This document shows positions 9,967-21,148 of a stretch of 64,000 bases of DNA, in pieces. The notes beneath the pieces were generated by a model. The model searched no databases. It saw only the letters and a list, made by a program, of their open reading frames with translations, and had not been told where the DNA came from. Made by a program: the position numbers and the translations under genes. The DNA lies in assembly GCA_035048495.1 (NCBI GenBank), contig CM068543.1, positions 30,972,096 to 31,036,095 on the forward strand, read 5' to 3'. The DNA is from Euptelea pleiosperma (Eukaryota > Streptophyta > Magnoliopsida > Ranunculales > Eupteleaceae). Positions within the stretch are counted from its first letter, which is position 1. The number at the start of each line of letters is the position of its first letter.

Positions 9967-12822
9967 TGAAAGTAGGGTTTTTCCGCGTCGTTGGTTACGG
10001 AAACCCTAGAATCAACAATTTTTGTAATTATCCGAATCTTGTTCACTCAAATCCTGCAAAAATCACAGGGTTGTATAGTGGTTCGTGTCGGGTATCGTCC
10101 GCACTCAGGGTTAGTGTGCGTATTTCAACGACATGAAATGACGGATTTTTATCAAGAAAACATGGAGAGGTGAGAATGGTGATGGATTTAAAACATTCTT
10201 AGTGATTTTTAGAGAGAGAAATTACCACAAACAATCAAAAACACAAAAGTAAACTAACAAATGCAAAAATAATAATTTTATTCATCCTCAATGAGTCTTA
10301 CAAAATCAAATTAAATTCAAAAATTAACCTAGAAAGCCATAAAAATTAGAGAGAGAAATGAGAAAATGTAGAGAGAGAAATATCGAAGAAGGCTATCCTA
10401 GAGAGAGAAAATATGGGGGAGAGAGAAAGTGGAGAGATCTAGAGAGAGAGAAAAGACTAGGGAGAGAAATTAGAGAGGGAAAACTAAAGTTTAGAGAGAG
10501 AGAGTGAGATTTACCATGTTGGAGATTACCAATGGTGAAGGTGGATGGATCACGGGCAAAGGGATGGCCGTGAGGTGGAGAGTCATCTTGCCTCAAGTGT
10601 AAGTGAATACCAACCTATCGGCAAGTGGAGGATTTTTGGTTCCCTTCCTCTTCTTCTCTTCGTTCCTCCTTTTCTCTCCCTTTTTTTTTTTTTTGTTTCT
10701 TTTGGAAGAACGGCTTGGAGAATAAGTGGTGGACGGCTGGAGGTTTTGAAAGCTTCTTTTTTTTTTTTAAAAAAAAACGTGGGGGTGAGAAGATGAATGA
10801 AGAAGGAGGCGTGGAGTGATAGATGAGGACGTGGGAAGAGAGATGACGGCTTGAGGGGTATTGGGCCGTGTAAAGGGGTGGCACACCAACAGCAAAAAAA
10901 CGGTAGTGATGGTGAAGCACGGTTGTGTGGAGGCGTTGCAAGAGGCAGCAACGAGGAAGGGGAGGGCGAACTGGGCGTGCACTCCAGCAGGTAGGAGTCC
11001 TCTCCTCCTCTCTTCTCTTCTCTTCTCTCTTTCCTTTCTTTTTCTCTTTCTTTTTTTTTTTTTTTTTTTTCTGGTTTTTGAGCAAAACGGACTGGAGTTG
11101 CAGGTTGCAACTCCAGCACGTTAGAGAGTGTGGGGACGGTGGCTGGCGCACACCAGTCCAATGGAGGTAAGTCTAACGGCTTCCTCTCCTTCTTTTCTCC
11201 CTGTTGCAGGTACTAACAGAGAAGATGGAAGCAGCAAATCTCGCCGGACTTGCAGTTCCGGCCAGCAATGGAGGACGCACAACGCGGTGCTGTGGTGGAG
11301 ATGTGCAACGGCAAGGGGCGGCTTGGGTTGAAATAGCTTGGAGAGAGTTGATATGGGCGTGGAGGAGAGAAAGTCCAGGATGTAGGAGAGAGGGGAACAG
11401 GCGGTAATGGAGGTTGCCGGAGTTGCAACCTGCAACTCCGGTGATCTAAAAAAAATATTTTTTTCTTTTTTTTTCTTTTGTTTTGTGAAAGAGAGGGCAG
11501 AGAGAGGAGAAGGACTGAATGCTTTAGGGTAGACAGTCAAGGAGATGGTGGAACGTGGTAGAGAAAGGGGGGGAATAAAGGCCAGCAAGGTGTGGAACGA
11601 ACGGCCGGAGTTGCAGGCGCAACTCCGGTGATAAAGATGAAGATGAAGACGGTGATTGAGAAAAAATGGAGGAAAAACAGTCAAAAACCGAGGAGAAAGA
11701 GGGGGCCACGAGTTGGGGGAGAGAATGGAGGAGAAAGGGAGGGGATTAGGGTTCGAATGAACCCCTATCCTTCTCCTTTTAAAGCTCCCTATTTCCTTTA
11801 ATGGAAATAGGGTATTTTTTAAAATAAAAAAATACGAAAAATATATATTTTTTTTTTTAAGTAAAAACCTACTTTATTATGGGGAATCTCCCCAATTAGT
11901 GGACCCCCCATTTAATTAAAATTATTTTTGAAATTCGCGGGGTCCACTAACTGGTCGGACAGCGGGTCGATGCTGATGGGCCCGGCTACTGGCCCACATG
12001 GACTGATGATGTCCATCGTCTCACAAGATGATGTGACAGGCATTCTGAAGGCGATCGGATGGATGGTGACTTGATTGGGACCCAGATTGGTAGATCGACG
12101 GATCTAGAGAGATCCAACGGTCCGATTGAAGATCCAACGGTCCGATGGAAGATCCAACGGTCAGAAAGCTAAGGGAGATGAGATAGAGCTGATAGGCAGG
12201 AGTTCTGGGGTTAGGTCAGTAGATTCGAGGATCGAGAGATGAAGAGAGAGAGAGAATAAGGAGAGATGAGAGAAAAAGTATCAAAAAAATGGAAAAAAGC
12301 ACTGGCGGAGGGTCTGGAACCCTGGTCTTCACTGTGACCATCCTCACGCTTCTCCAGTAGAGTCGACCATCATTCTTTGCTGACTCATGTGGCTTTAAAC
12401 GCTTTGGTCCGTCTCTTGGTCATTGGCTCTCCTACTCTCTTCGTTCTTTGGGCCGGCTTTTTGGTCCTCTTATTCAGCCCATATTTGGCCCATATCTTCT
12501 AGTTATAGCATGTGGGCTTGTTAAGCTTTGATAATGGGCTTTCATGATCGATTTGGGCCCACAAGTCTCGAAAATCGTCCCATCGGGGTTTCCTGCGACA
12601 GAAGAAGCGCTTAATGAGACTTTATCAGAACGGCTTAATATTTAGACTTCCGAAAATGTGTTTAATGCATGCAAATATACCATTTCGTCCAGAAAAGTGT
12701 GTTTTACGCAATGAGATAGACTCTTACGTAGAAAAGTGGATAATTAGAGCAGTTTTACGCAGGAGAGTGCGATAACGCTAACAGGATAAGTGCTTAAAAT
12801 AAGCACTTTTGAGCGAATATCA
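9967..12822 (-). mobile_element. LTR 1 of the compound element (3' LTR in element sense)
   Basis: The plus strand starts TGAAAGTAGGG and ends GCGAATATCA. It contains three perfect palindromes of the GGAGTTGCA type (11092-11116, 11417-11441, 11605-11628), ACCGTTGGATC-type repeats (about 12106-12170, minus), the tRNA-like module (about 12303-12370, minus) and long purine/pyrimidine tracts. ORFs such as 10583-11161 and 11121-11684 are Lys/Phe/Ser/Pro-rich translations of these tracts. Confidence 0.92.
11092..11116. repeat. Perfect palindrome, 11-bp arms and 3-base loop
   Basis: CTGGAGTTGCA (11092-11102) and TGCAACTCCAG (11106-11116) flank a 3-base loop. The same palindrome type recurs at 11417-11441 (11-bp arms) and 11605-11628 (10-bp arms) in this LTR, and at corresponding places in LTR 2 and LTR 3. 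Confidence 0.9.
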
Positions 12823-12834
12823 CAACCCCCAACC
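12823..12834 (-). other. Polypurine tract of the compound element
   Basis: The minus strand reads GGTTGGGGGTTG immediately before the LTR start TGATATTCGC, the expected plus-strand priming site for reverse transcription. The same sequence stands at 19556-19567, and a matching tract precedes the 3' LTR of the plus-strand Athila element at 38345-38356. Confidence 0.75.
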
Positions 12835-14367
12835 AGCATATTGCCAATCCTTGGCAATTAGTGCGAAATGCATGAGCTTAAAAGGGCTCTGCACATGCTG
12901 CACACTTTTTCATATTAGCTCCGGGAAAACACCGTTCATCAAATTATTGAATGGATGCAAAAATAGTTACATGCTAGCGAAGAGTTTGAAAGTTTTGGCA
13001 AGACTACAGACTGATAATCATGACCCAGAATAGTCAGATTCTGCGTGTGTGTGTGCTCAACATTCTCATCATCCGACAGTAAAGATTTCCAGATCACCTC
13101 TAAGTTTTTATGCCTCGACCTCAAATCTCACATGTTTAGCACTCAGGATAGAATCACACAAGAAGGGTTTTCTTCTTTTCTCTCAATTTATATGTGAGGA
13201 GATATATTTAATATAAAGAGGCAAAAGATCTCACATATGTTTTATTTGAAGGAAGGACATCTTTAACAGAAGAAGATCTCATGATTGGAATACCACTTCA
13301 CTCAGGAACGTCAGATCAAACTCTATAGCTTCTCTTTCTCCAATCTCCACATTTTATGATCGTACTATCCTAGAATCAAGTAGGACTTTCCTGGGTTGTA
13401 ATGAGGCTTAGGTCAGGTGTAGAGAGATAAAGGGATACAGGATTTCAAAGATCTTGAGAGGATATTGCCATTTTCTTGAATTTTTCCTGCGACGTAACAC
13501 CATTATCTGGTTCTTTTTCCTTTTTTTTTTTTTCGTATTTTTCTCTTTTTCTTGATATTTCTGAGACTGCTCAATTTCTTTTCAGCTCTTCTTCATACTT
13601 TCTTTCTATATTTTGTTTTTGGCTTGAACCACTTTCTTTTCCTTTTGATTCTTCTTCTTTACTTTTCTTTTTCACGGTACACCCACATCAGTTATTCTTT
13701 TGTCCATCTCAAAATAAGGGTAGCCAGTCATGTTTCGTAGCTGGACTGGATTTTAGGTTGATGGGTTTGCAAATAAAAGGCTTTTATAGAACGGCTCAAG
13801 GGGTTTCTAGTGAAGTATAATTCAGGTGAGTAAAAAGGCTGAATGGTTCAGAAAAATGGCCTAAATCATTTTCTAGGGTTTGCACTATCATGTATACTGT
13901 CTTGACTGGATACAGAGAAGGTTCTGTCGTAGTAATCCAATGTTGATGTCGTTCCGAGTTTTATGATCGAAGCAAAAGATAATGAGATCTCTCAACGAAT
14001 TATTGCGGGCATGAAGAATAGTGAGTCATCTTGTGACTCAGGATTAATGTATACTCTCTGAAATGATTAAAGGCTCGAAAGCTTACTGGGTTAGGTCTCC
14101 ACAATTCTTCTCACAGGATCTCTAGAATTTCCAAACTTAGGATGACTCTGATGTTGATAGTGTACAATTGTGCCGAATCTGATTTTTTCTGAGTTTTCAA
14201 ACCTGCTGTAGTCACGCTTGAATTGACTCAACGCTAACTTTAAAAAATTGACATCCTCAATACTGACTTAACGGAGGTTTTCAGCTAATCAAAGTCAGGG
14301 TATTTGACACATTTTTGAAATTCTAGAAAACTTTTGGAGAACATCGGAAATCACCCCAAAAACAAAA

Positions 14368-14369
<2 letters not shown>

Positions 14370-14415
<46 letters not shown>
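14370..14415 (-). repeat. 46-base poly(T) tract (poly(A) in element sense)
   Basis: An uninterrupted T run on the plus strand lies in the 3' untranslated part of the internal region. The second copy (21103-21145) has 43 T. The equivalent site in the plus Athila element (about 36828) has only a short A run, so the tract expanded in this lineage. Confidence 0.9.
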
Positions 14416-14418
<3 letters not shown>

Positions 14419-14766
14419 GACATGAGTTTTTGTAAATACCCACCCCCAACCAAAATACAGCACCGTCCTCGGTGCTCATGACCGGGACATAAAATGATAA
14501 CAAATCAATGATGATGATGCAAAGATTCAGGAAGGATGTTACCAAGTTGGCAGAAACTCGACAGTGTGTGGTACCTGATGATCGGAAGAATGACTGTACC
14601 TACATTTCCAGAGATATAACAGTAATAACAAATGCATGAGACTCATGTACTCTAGGAATACCGGAATTGCCTTTCCGAAAGCGCTAAGTTTTACGTCTTC
14701 AGCCAGACATGACGGGGGTGACAGGCACCCCCAACCAAGTTGGAGCACAGGAGACTGAGTAGATCA

Positions 14767-15426
14767 TCAGTCGACATAAGCAGGATCGATTAGATCGATC
14801 TCAAAAGTCTGAATGAACAATACGTCAAGTTCATGGAACTGTTTTAGACGCTGCCCATTGACCTGAAAAGAGGAGTGATCCTTGGGATCCTCAATAGTGA
14901 TTGCCCCAAAGGGTGTGACTGCAGTGACCGTATAAGGACCGGTCCACCTAGATTTCAGTTTCCCAGGGAAGAGATGGAGACGAGAATTATAAAGAAGGAC
15001 CTTCTGTCCTGGCTGGAACTCTTTCCTGAGGATGCTCTTGTCATGTATCCACTTCATTTTGGCTTTGTAATTCTTGGACAAGTTGTAGGCATCATTTCTG
15101 AGTTCTTCTAACTCATTCATTTGAAGTTTTCGCTCTTCCCCTGCAGAGTCGAGGTCGAAGTTGAGCTTCTTAATGGCCCACAGAGCACGATGTTCAATCT
15201 CTACCGGTAGATGACAGGGTTTCCCAAAGACGAGACGATAGGGAGACATATTGAGTGGGGTCTTGTAGGCGGTTCTGTATGCCCATAAAGCATCAGTGAG
15301 ACGAGTACGTCCCAGACTAACCAGATTGGTCAAGTGTATAAGAAGAGTGTTCCCTTGGGTTAAGCTAGGGTTGGTGCGTGTTCCTAGTCCACACGCAACT
15401 AACCGCCGAATAGTCCAAGATGCCAC
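14767..15426 (-). CDS. Leader-integrase C-terminal fusion ORF, copy 1
   Basis: 219-codon ORF. The first ~40 residues are a translation of the element's leader. From about residue 41 it is the Athila integrase C-terminal half: [30 protein letters not shown], a Lys/Glu-rich helix region and a GPY-like module ([10 protein letters not shown]) near residue 165, ending close to the non-coding 3' region. The zinc-binding HHCC and the first two catalytic Asp of the DDE core are absent, so it cannot act as an integrase alone. The frame is intact and identical in the second copy (21497-22156), expected for a recent duplication. No evidence of expression can be read here. Confidence 0.7.
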   Translation of the reverse strand: MASWTIRRLVACGLGTRTNPSLTQGNTLLIHLTNLVSLGRTRLTDALWAYRTAYKTPLNMSPYRLVFGKPCHLPVEIEHRALWAIKKLNFDLDSAGEERKLQMNELEELRNDAYNLSKNYKAKMKWIHDKSILRKEFQPGQKVLLYNSRLHLFPGKLKSRWTGPYTVTAVTPFGAITIEDPKDHSSFQVNGQRLKQFHELDVLFIQTFEIDLIDPAYVD

Positions 15427-16682
15427 GTCGAGCTCAGTGTACTTGAGTAGCAGGGACTTATGGGTGTGTTAGACAACAGGGACCCGCGCTCGTGGTCTTA
15501 TTTCGATTGGATGTTAAGCGGGTTCGCTTTGTATGGATTTTTCCTCGAACACCGGGCTAATTGGCTCTACTTCTTGATTCTTTTTATTTATAGATGGATC
15601 CTGGGGATCAATTTCAGCTGGAGTGATGAGGTGGGTGATGAAATCCCACCAGTTTCAATTTTGGAGCTGGGTTTGCTCTCTTAGAGTTGATTGATTAACG
15701 GCCATGCCACGCAAGTCGAAGAATATGGATGCGAAAGCAAATAGACAAGCGGCAATGATGCACCCAATATGCTCTGTATCGCACTCAAGGCGAGGATAGA
15801 GACTTACCTCCCGTGGGCCACGCCACGGGGTCTCCTCCGTGGGTTAGAGAGGGGTATCCTAATGGGCTTGGGCCCGACTCCACCTCTTTGAGCTTTCGCT
15901 CTCTACCCACACTGGATCGTGTTCCTGCAGAAACAGTTAGATCGCACAGTCTAGGTATGTGGGATTCTATTTGGAAGATCCTTGCCTTTTTAGGGTTCAC
16001 TAAACAAGCACTGGATTTAGGCAAGTTTTTGAATTAATTTCCAAATTCGAGATGGGTTAAAATTTAGGAATTCCCAGATTGGAAAATACCTAGATTGGAA
16101 AGTTTCTCGAACTGTGGAGATCTTCCAAGAAAGATTTGATTGCGAGATCCCTTATAATTTTGGGAAATTTCCCAAAATTGAAATTCTGCTAGATTTGGGG
16201 CGTTTCCTTTTGCAGACTTTTCCAAATTCGGAAGATTTCTAAAGATAGAAATTCTTCTAAAGAGGAAACTTCTAAGAGGGGAAACCCTAATTAAGCAGAG
16301 TATCAAGATTTTGGAATCTTTCCAAAAATCTCAAATCCTTGATTGGAGATTTTTAAAAATCTGCAGAATATAAAACCCTAATTTTTTTGAATTTTGATTT
16401 TTTAATTTTTTTGGTAATTTCCACTTAATCTAGGGTTTCTAAAAAACCCTAGAACAAGATCTAGCAGTTATATGGAAAGCAGTAAAATTCCTAAATTATT
16501 ACAAATTGCACTCGGCCTTCCGAGGCATTAAAAATAGTAATTTAAAAACTGCTAAAAATCAACAAAAACAAAAAATAAAAAGTTTCCCGAAAAGGTCGGG
16601 CTGGCCAAATTGAGCAGCTTTCCGATTTAGCAACTTTCCAATTCTGTCTTTACGTCCTTTTTCGCACTCCCGAACACCCGAG
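15306..16682 (-). other. 5' leader of the compound element, copy 1
   Basis: Untranslated leader between PBS and fusion point, with many short ORFs and no conserved domain. It matches 32152-33510 of the plus-strand Athila element through recognisable blocks such as GGAACACGATCCAGTGTGGG and the TTGCGTGTGGACTAGGAACAC block. The corresponding copy is 22036-23412. Confidence 0.7.
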
Positions 16683-16696
16683 CGGCAGCGGCGCCA
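16683..16696 (-). other. Primer-binding site, tRNA-Asp type
   Basis: The minus strand reads TGGCGCCGCTGCCG two bases after the LTR end. It differs at one position from TGGCGCCGTTGCCG, complementary to the 3' end of plant tRNA-Asp and used by Athila elements. The same site stands at 23413-23426 before LTR 3. Confidence 0.85.
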
Positions 16697-16698
16697 TT

Positions 16699-19555
16699 TG
16701 AAAGTAGGGTTTTTCCGCGTCGTTGGTTACGGAAACCCTAGAATCAACAATTTTTGTAATTATCCGAATCTTGTTCACTCAAATCCTGCAAAAATCACAG
16801 GGTTGTACAGTGGTTCGTGTCGGGTATCGTCCGCACTCAGGGTTAGTGTGCGTATTTCAACGACATGAAATGACGGATTTTTATCAAGAAAACATGGAGA
16901 GGTGAGAATGGTGATGGATTTAAAACATTCTTAGTGATTTTTAGAGAGAGAAATTACCACAAACAATCAAAAACACAAAAGTAAACTAACAAATGCAAAA
17001 ATAATAATTTTATTCATCCTCAATGAGTCTTACAAAATCAAATTAAATTCAAAAATTAACCTAGAAAGCCATAAAAATTAGAGAGAGAAATGAGAAAATG
17101 TAGAGAGAGAAATATCGAAGAAGGCTATCCTAGAGAGAGAAAATATGGGGGAGAGAGAAAGTGGAGAGATCTAGAGAGAGAGAAAAGACTAGGGAGAGAA
17201 ATTAGAGAGGGAAAACTAAAGTTTAGAGAGAGAGAGTGAGATTTACCATGTTGGAGATTACCAATGGTGAAGGTGGATGGATCACGGGCAAAGGGATGGC
17301 CGTGAGGTGGAGAGTCATCTTGCCTCAAGTGTAAGTGAATACCAACCTATCGGCAAGTGGAGGATTTTTGGTTCCCTTCCTCTTCTTCTCTTCGTTCCTC
17401 CTTTTCTCTCCCTTTTTTTTTTTTTTGTTTCTTTTGGAAGAACGGCTTGGAGAATAAGTGGTGGACGGCTGGAGGTTTTGAAAGCTTCTTTTTTTTTTTT
17501 AAAAAAAAACGTGGGGGTGAGAAGATGAATGAAGAAGGAGGCGTGGAGTGATAGATGAGGACGTGGGAAGAGAGATGACGGCTTGAGGGGTATTGGGCCG
17601 TGTAAAGGGGTGGCACACCAACAGCAAAAAAACGGTAGTGATGGTGAAGCACGGTTGTGTGGAGGCGTTGCAAGAGGCAGCAACGAGGAAGGGGAGGGCG
17701 AACTGGGCGTGCACTCCAGCAGGTAGGAGTCCTCTCCTCCTCTCTTCTCTTCTCTTCTCTCTTTCCTTTCTTTTTCTCTTTCTTTTTTTTTTTTTTTTTT
17801 TTTCTGGTTTTTGAGCAAAACGGACTGGAGTTGCAGGTTGCAACTCCAGCACGTTAGAGAGTGTGGGGACGGTGGCTGGCGCACACCAGTCCAATGGAGG
17901 TAAGTCTAACGGCTTCCTCTCCTTCTTTTCTCCCTGTTGCAGGTACTAACAGAGAAGATGGAAGCAGCAAATCTCGCCGGACTTGCAGTTCCGGCCAGCA
18001 ATGGAGGACGCACAACGCGGTGCTGTGGTGGAGATGTGCAACGGCAAGGGGCGGCTTGGGTTGAAATAGCTTGGAGAGAGTTGATATGGGCGTGGAGGAG
18101 AGAAAGTCCAGGATGTAGGAGAGAGGGGAACAGGCGGTAATGGAGGTTGCCGGAGTTGCAACCTGCAACTCCGGTGATCTAAAAAAAATATTTTTTTCTT
18201 TTTTTTTCTTTTGTTTTGTGAAAGAGAGGGCAGAGAGAGGAGAAGGACTGAATGCTTTAGGGTAGACAGTCAAGGAGATGGTGGAACGTGGTAGAGAAAG
18301 GGGGGGAATAAAGGCCAGCAAGGTGTGGAACGAACGGCCGGAGTTGCAGGCGCAACTCCGGTGATAAAGATGAAGATGAAGACGGTGATTGAGAAAAAAT
18401 GGAGGAAAAACAGTCAAAAACCGAGGAGAAAGAGGGGGCCACGAGTTGGGGGAGAGAATGGAGGAGAAAGGGAGGGGATTAGGGTTCGAATGAACCCCTA
18501 TCCTTCTCCTTTTAAAGCTCCCTATTTCCTTTAATGGAAATAGGGTATTTTTTAAAATAAAAAAATACGAAAAATATATATTTTTTTTTTTAAGTAAAAA
18601 CCTACTTTATTATGGGGAATCTCCCCAATTAGTGGACCCCCCATTTAATTAAAATTATTTTTGAAATTCGCGGGGTCCACTAACTGGTCGGACAGCGGGT
18701 CGATGCTGATGGGCCCGGCTACTGGCCCACATGGACTGATGATGTCCATCGTCTCACAAGATGATGTGACAGGCATTCTGAAGGCGATCGGATGGATGGT
18801 GACTTGATTGGGACCCAGATTGGTAGATCGACGGATCTAGAGAGATCCAACGGTCCGATTGAAGATCCAACGGTCCGATGGAAGATCCAACGGTCAGAAA
18901 GCTAAGGGAGATGAGATAGAGCTGATAGGCAGGAGTTCTGGGGTTAGGTCAGTAGATTCGAGGATCGAGAGATGAAGAGAGAGAGAGAATAAGGAGAGAT
19001 GAGAGAAAAAGTATCAAAAAAATGGAAAAAAGCACTGGCGGAGGGTCTGGAACCCTGGTCTTCACTGTGACCATCCTCACGCTTCTCCAGTAGAGTCGAC
19101 CATCATTCTTTGCTGACTCATGTGGCTTTAAACGCTTTGGTCCGTCTCTTGGTCATTGGCTCTCCTACTCTCTTCGTTCTTTGGGCCGGCTTTTTGGTCC
19201 TCTTATTCAGCCCATATTTGGCCCATATCTTCTAGTTATAGCATGTGGGCTTGTTAAGCTTTGATAATGGGCTTTCATGATCGATTTGGGCCCACAAGTC
19301 TCGAAAATCGTCCCATCGGGGTTTCCTGCGACAGAAGAAGCGCTTAATGAGACTTTATCAGAACGGCTTAATATTTAGACTTCCGAAAATGTGTTTAATG
19401 CATGCAAATATACCATTTCGTCCAGAAAAGTGTGTTTTACGCAATGAGATAGACTCTTACGTAGAAAAGTGGATAATTAGAGCAGTTTTACGCAGGAGAG
19501 TGCGATAACGCTAACAGGATAAGTGCTTAAAATAAGCACTTTTGAGCGAATATCA
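16699..19555 (-). mobile_element. LTR 2 (shared middle LTR) of the compound element
   Basis: Same ends and contents as LTR 1. It serves at once as the 5' LTR of one internal region and the 3' LTR of the other: its left edge adjoins the PBS of internal region 1 and its right edge the polypurine tract of internal region 2. No TSD can be seen at its edges, as expected for a recombination product rather than a separate insertion. Confidence 0.92.
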
Positions 19556-21100
19556 CAACCCCCAACCAGCATATTGCCAATCCTTGGCAATTAGTGCGAA
19601 ATGCATGAGCTTAAAAGGGCTCTGCACATGCTGCACACTTTTTCATATTAGCTCCGGGAAAACACCGTTCATCAAATTATTGAATGGATGCAAAAATAGT
19701 TACATGCTAGCGAAGAGTTTGAAAGTTTTGGCAAGACTACAGACTGATAATCATGACCCAGAATAGTCAGATTCTGCGTGTGTGTGTGCTCAACATTCTC
19801 ATCATCCGACAGTAAAGATTTCCAGATCACCTCTAAGTTTTTATGCCTCGACCTCAAATCTCACATGTTTAGCACTCAGGATAGAATCACACAAGAAGGG
19901 TTTTCTTCTTTTCTCTCAATTTATATGTGAGGAGATATATTTAATATAAAGAGGCAAAAGATCTCACATATGTTTTATTTGAAGGAAGGACATCTTTAAC
20001 AGAAGAAGATCTCATGATTGGAATACCACTTCACTCAGGAACGTCAGATCAAACTCTATAGCTTCTCTTTCTCCAATCTCCACATTTTATGATCGTACTA
20101 TCCTAGAATCAAGTAGGACTTTCCTGGGTTGTAATGAGGCTTAGGTCAGGTGTAGAGAGATAAAGGGATACAGGATTTCAAAGATCTTGAGAGGATATTG
20201 CCATTTTCTTGAATTTTTCCTGCGACGTAACACCATTATCTGGTTCTTTTTCCTTTTTTTTTTTTTCGTATTTTTCTCTTTTTCTTGATATTTCTGAGAC
20301 TGCTCAATTTCTTTTCAGCTCTTCTTCATACTTTCTTTCTATATTTTGTTTTTGGCTTGAACCACTTTCTTTTCCTTTTGATTCTTCTTCTTTACTTTTC
20401 TTTTTCACGGTACACCCACATCAGTTATTCTTTTGTCCATCTCAAAATAAGGGTAGCCAGTCATGTTTCGTAGCTGGACTGGATTTTAGGTTGATGGGTT
20501 TGCAAATAAAAGGCTTTTATAGAACGGCTCAAGGGGTTTCTAGTGAAGTATAATTCAGGTGAGTAAAAAGGCTGAATGGTTCAGAAAAATGGCCTAAATC
20601 ATTTTCTAGGGTTTGCACTATCATGTATACTGTCTTGACTGGATACAGAGAAGGTTCTGTCGTAGTAATCCAATGTTGATGTCGTTCCGAGTTTTATGAT
20701 CGAAGCAAAAGATAATGAGATCTCTCAACGAATTATTGCGGGCATGAAGAATAGTGAGTCATCTTGTGACTCAGGATTAATGTATACTCTCTGAAATGAT
20801 TAAAGGCTCGAAAGCTTACTGGGTTAGGTCTCCACAATTCTTCTCACAGGATCTCTAGAATTTCCAAACTTAGGATGACTCTGATGTTGATAGTGTACAA
20901 TTGTGCCGAATCTGATTTTTTCTGAGTTTTCAAACCTGCTGTAGTCACGCTTGAATTGACTCAACGCTAACTTTAAAAAATTGACATCCTCAATACTGAC
21001 TTAACGGAGGTTTTCAGCTAATCAAAGTCAGGGTATTTGACACATTTTTGAAATTCTAGAAAACTTTTGGAGAACATCGGAAATCACCCCAAAAACAAAA

Positions 21101-21148
<48 letters not shown>

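Larger units (their letters stand above)
12823..16698 (-). mobile_element. Internal region 1 of the compound element (gag-pol deleted)
   Basis: In element sense it runs: PBS (16683-16696), a 5' leader of about 1.4 kb, an integrase C-terminal ORF (14767-15426), a long non-coding 3' region and the polypurine tract. At 3.9 kb it lacks gag, protease, RT, RNase H and the integrase core. The leader is shared with 32152-33510 of the plus-strand Athila element, and the homology stops at about 15305 where integrase sequence begins. This is therefore an internally deleted, non-autonomous derivative. Confidence 0.85.

Noticed and set aside
9967..10020. AAACCCTAG stretches near LTR ends considered as interstitial telomere repeats
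   Set aside because: Each occurs once or as an inverted pair within the LTR terminus rather than as tandem TTTAGGG units.
11167..11210. GTAAGTCTAAC...CTGTTGCAG resembling a complete intron on the plus strand of the LTR
   Set aside because: At 44 bp it is below the usual minimum for plant introns, lies antisense to the element and joins no credible exons.
10583..11684. Several ORFs of 130-190 codons on both strands within the LTRs (for example 10583-11161 minus, 11121-11684 minus, and their repeats)
   Set aside because: They are rich in Lys, Glu, Phe, Ser or Pro because they translate purine/pyrimidine tracts and palindromes; they overlap each other on both strands and show no domain.
13476..13820. 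Phe/Ser/Leu-rich ORF resembling a membrane protein in the Athila 3' region
   Set aside because: It translates a T/C-rich tract; the homologous stretch in the plus Athila element (37465-37732) does not preserve a frame, so there is no sign of an envelope-like gene.
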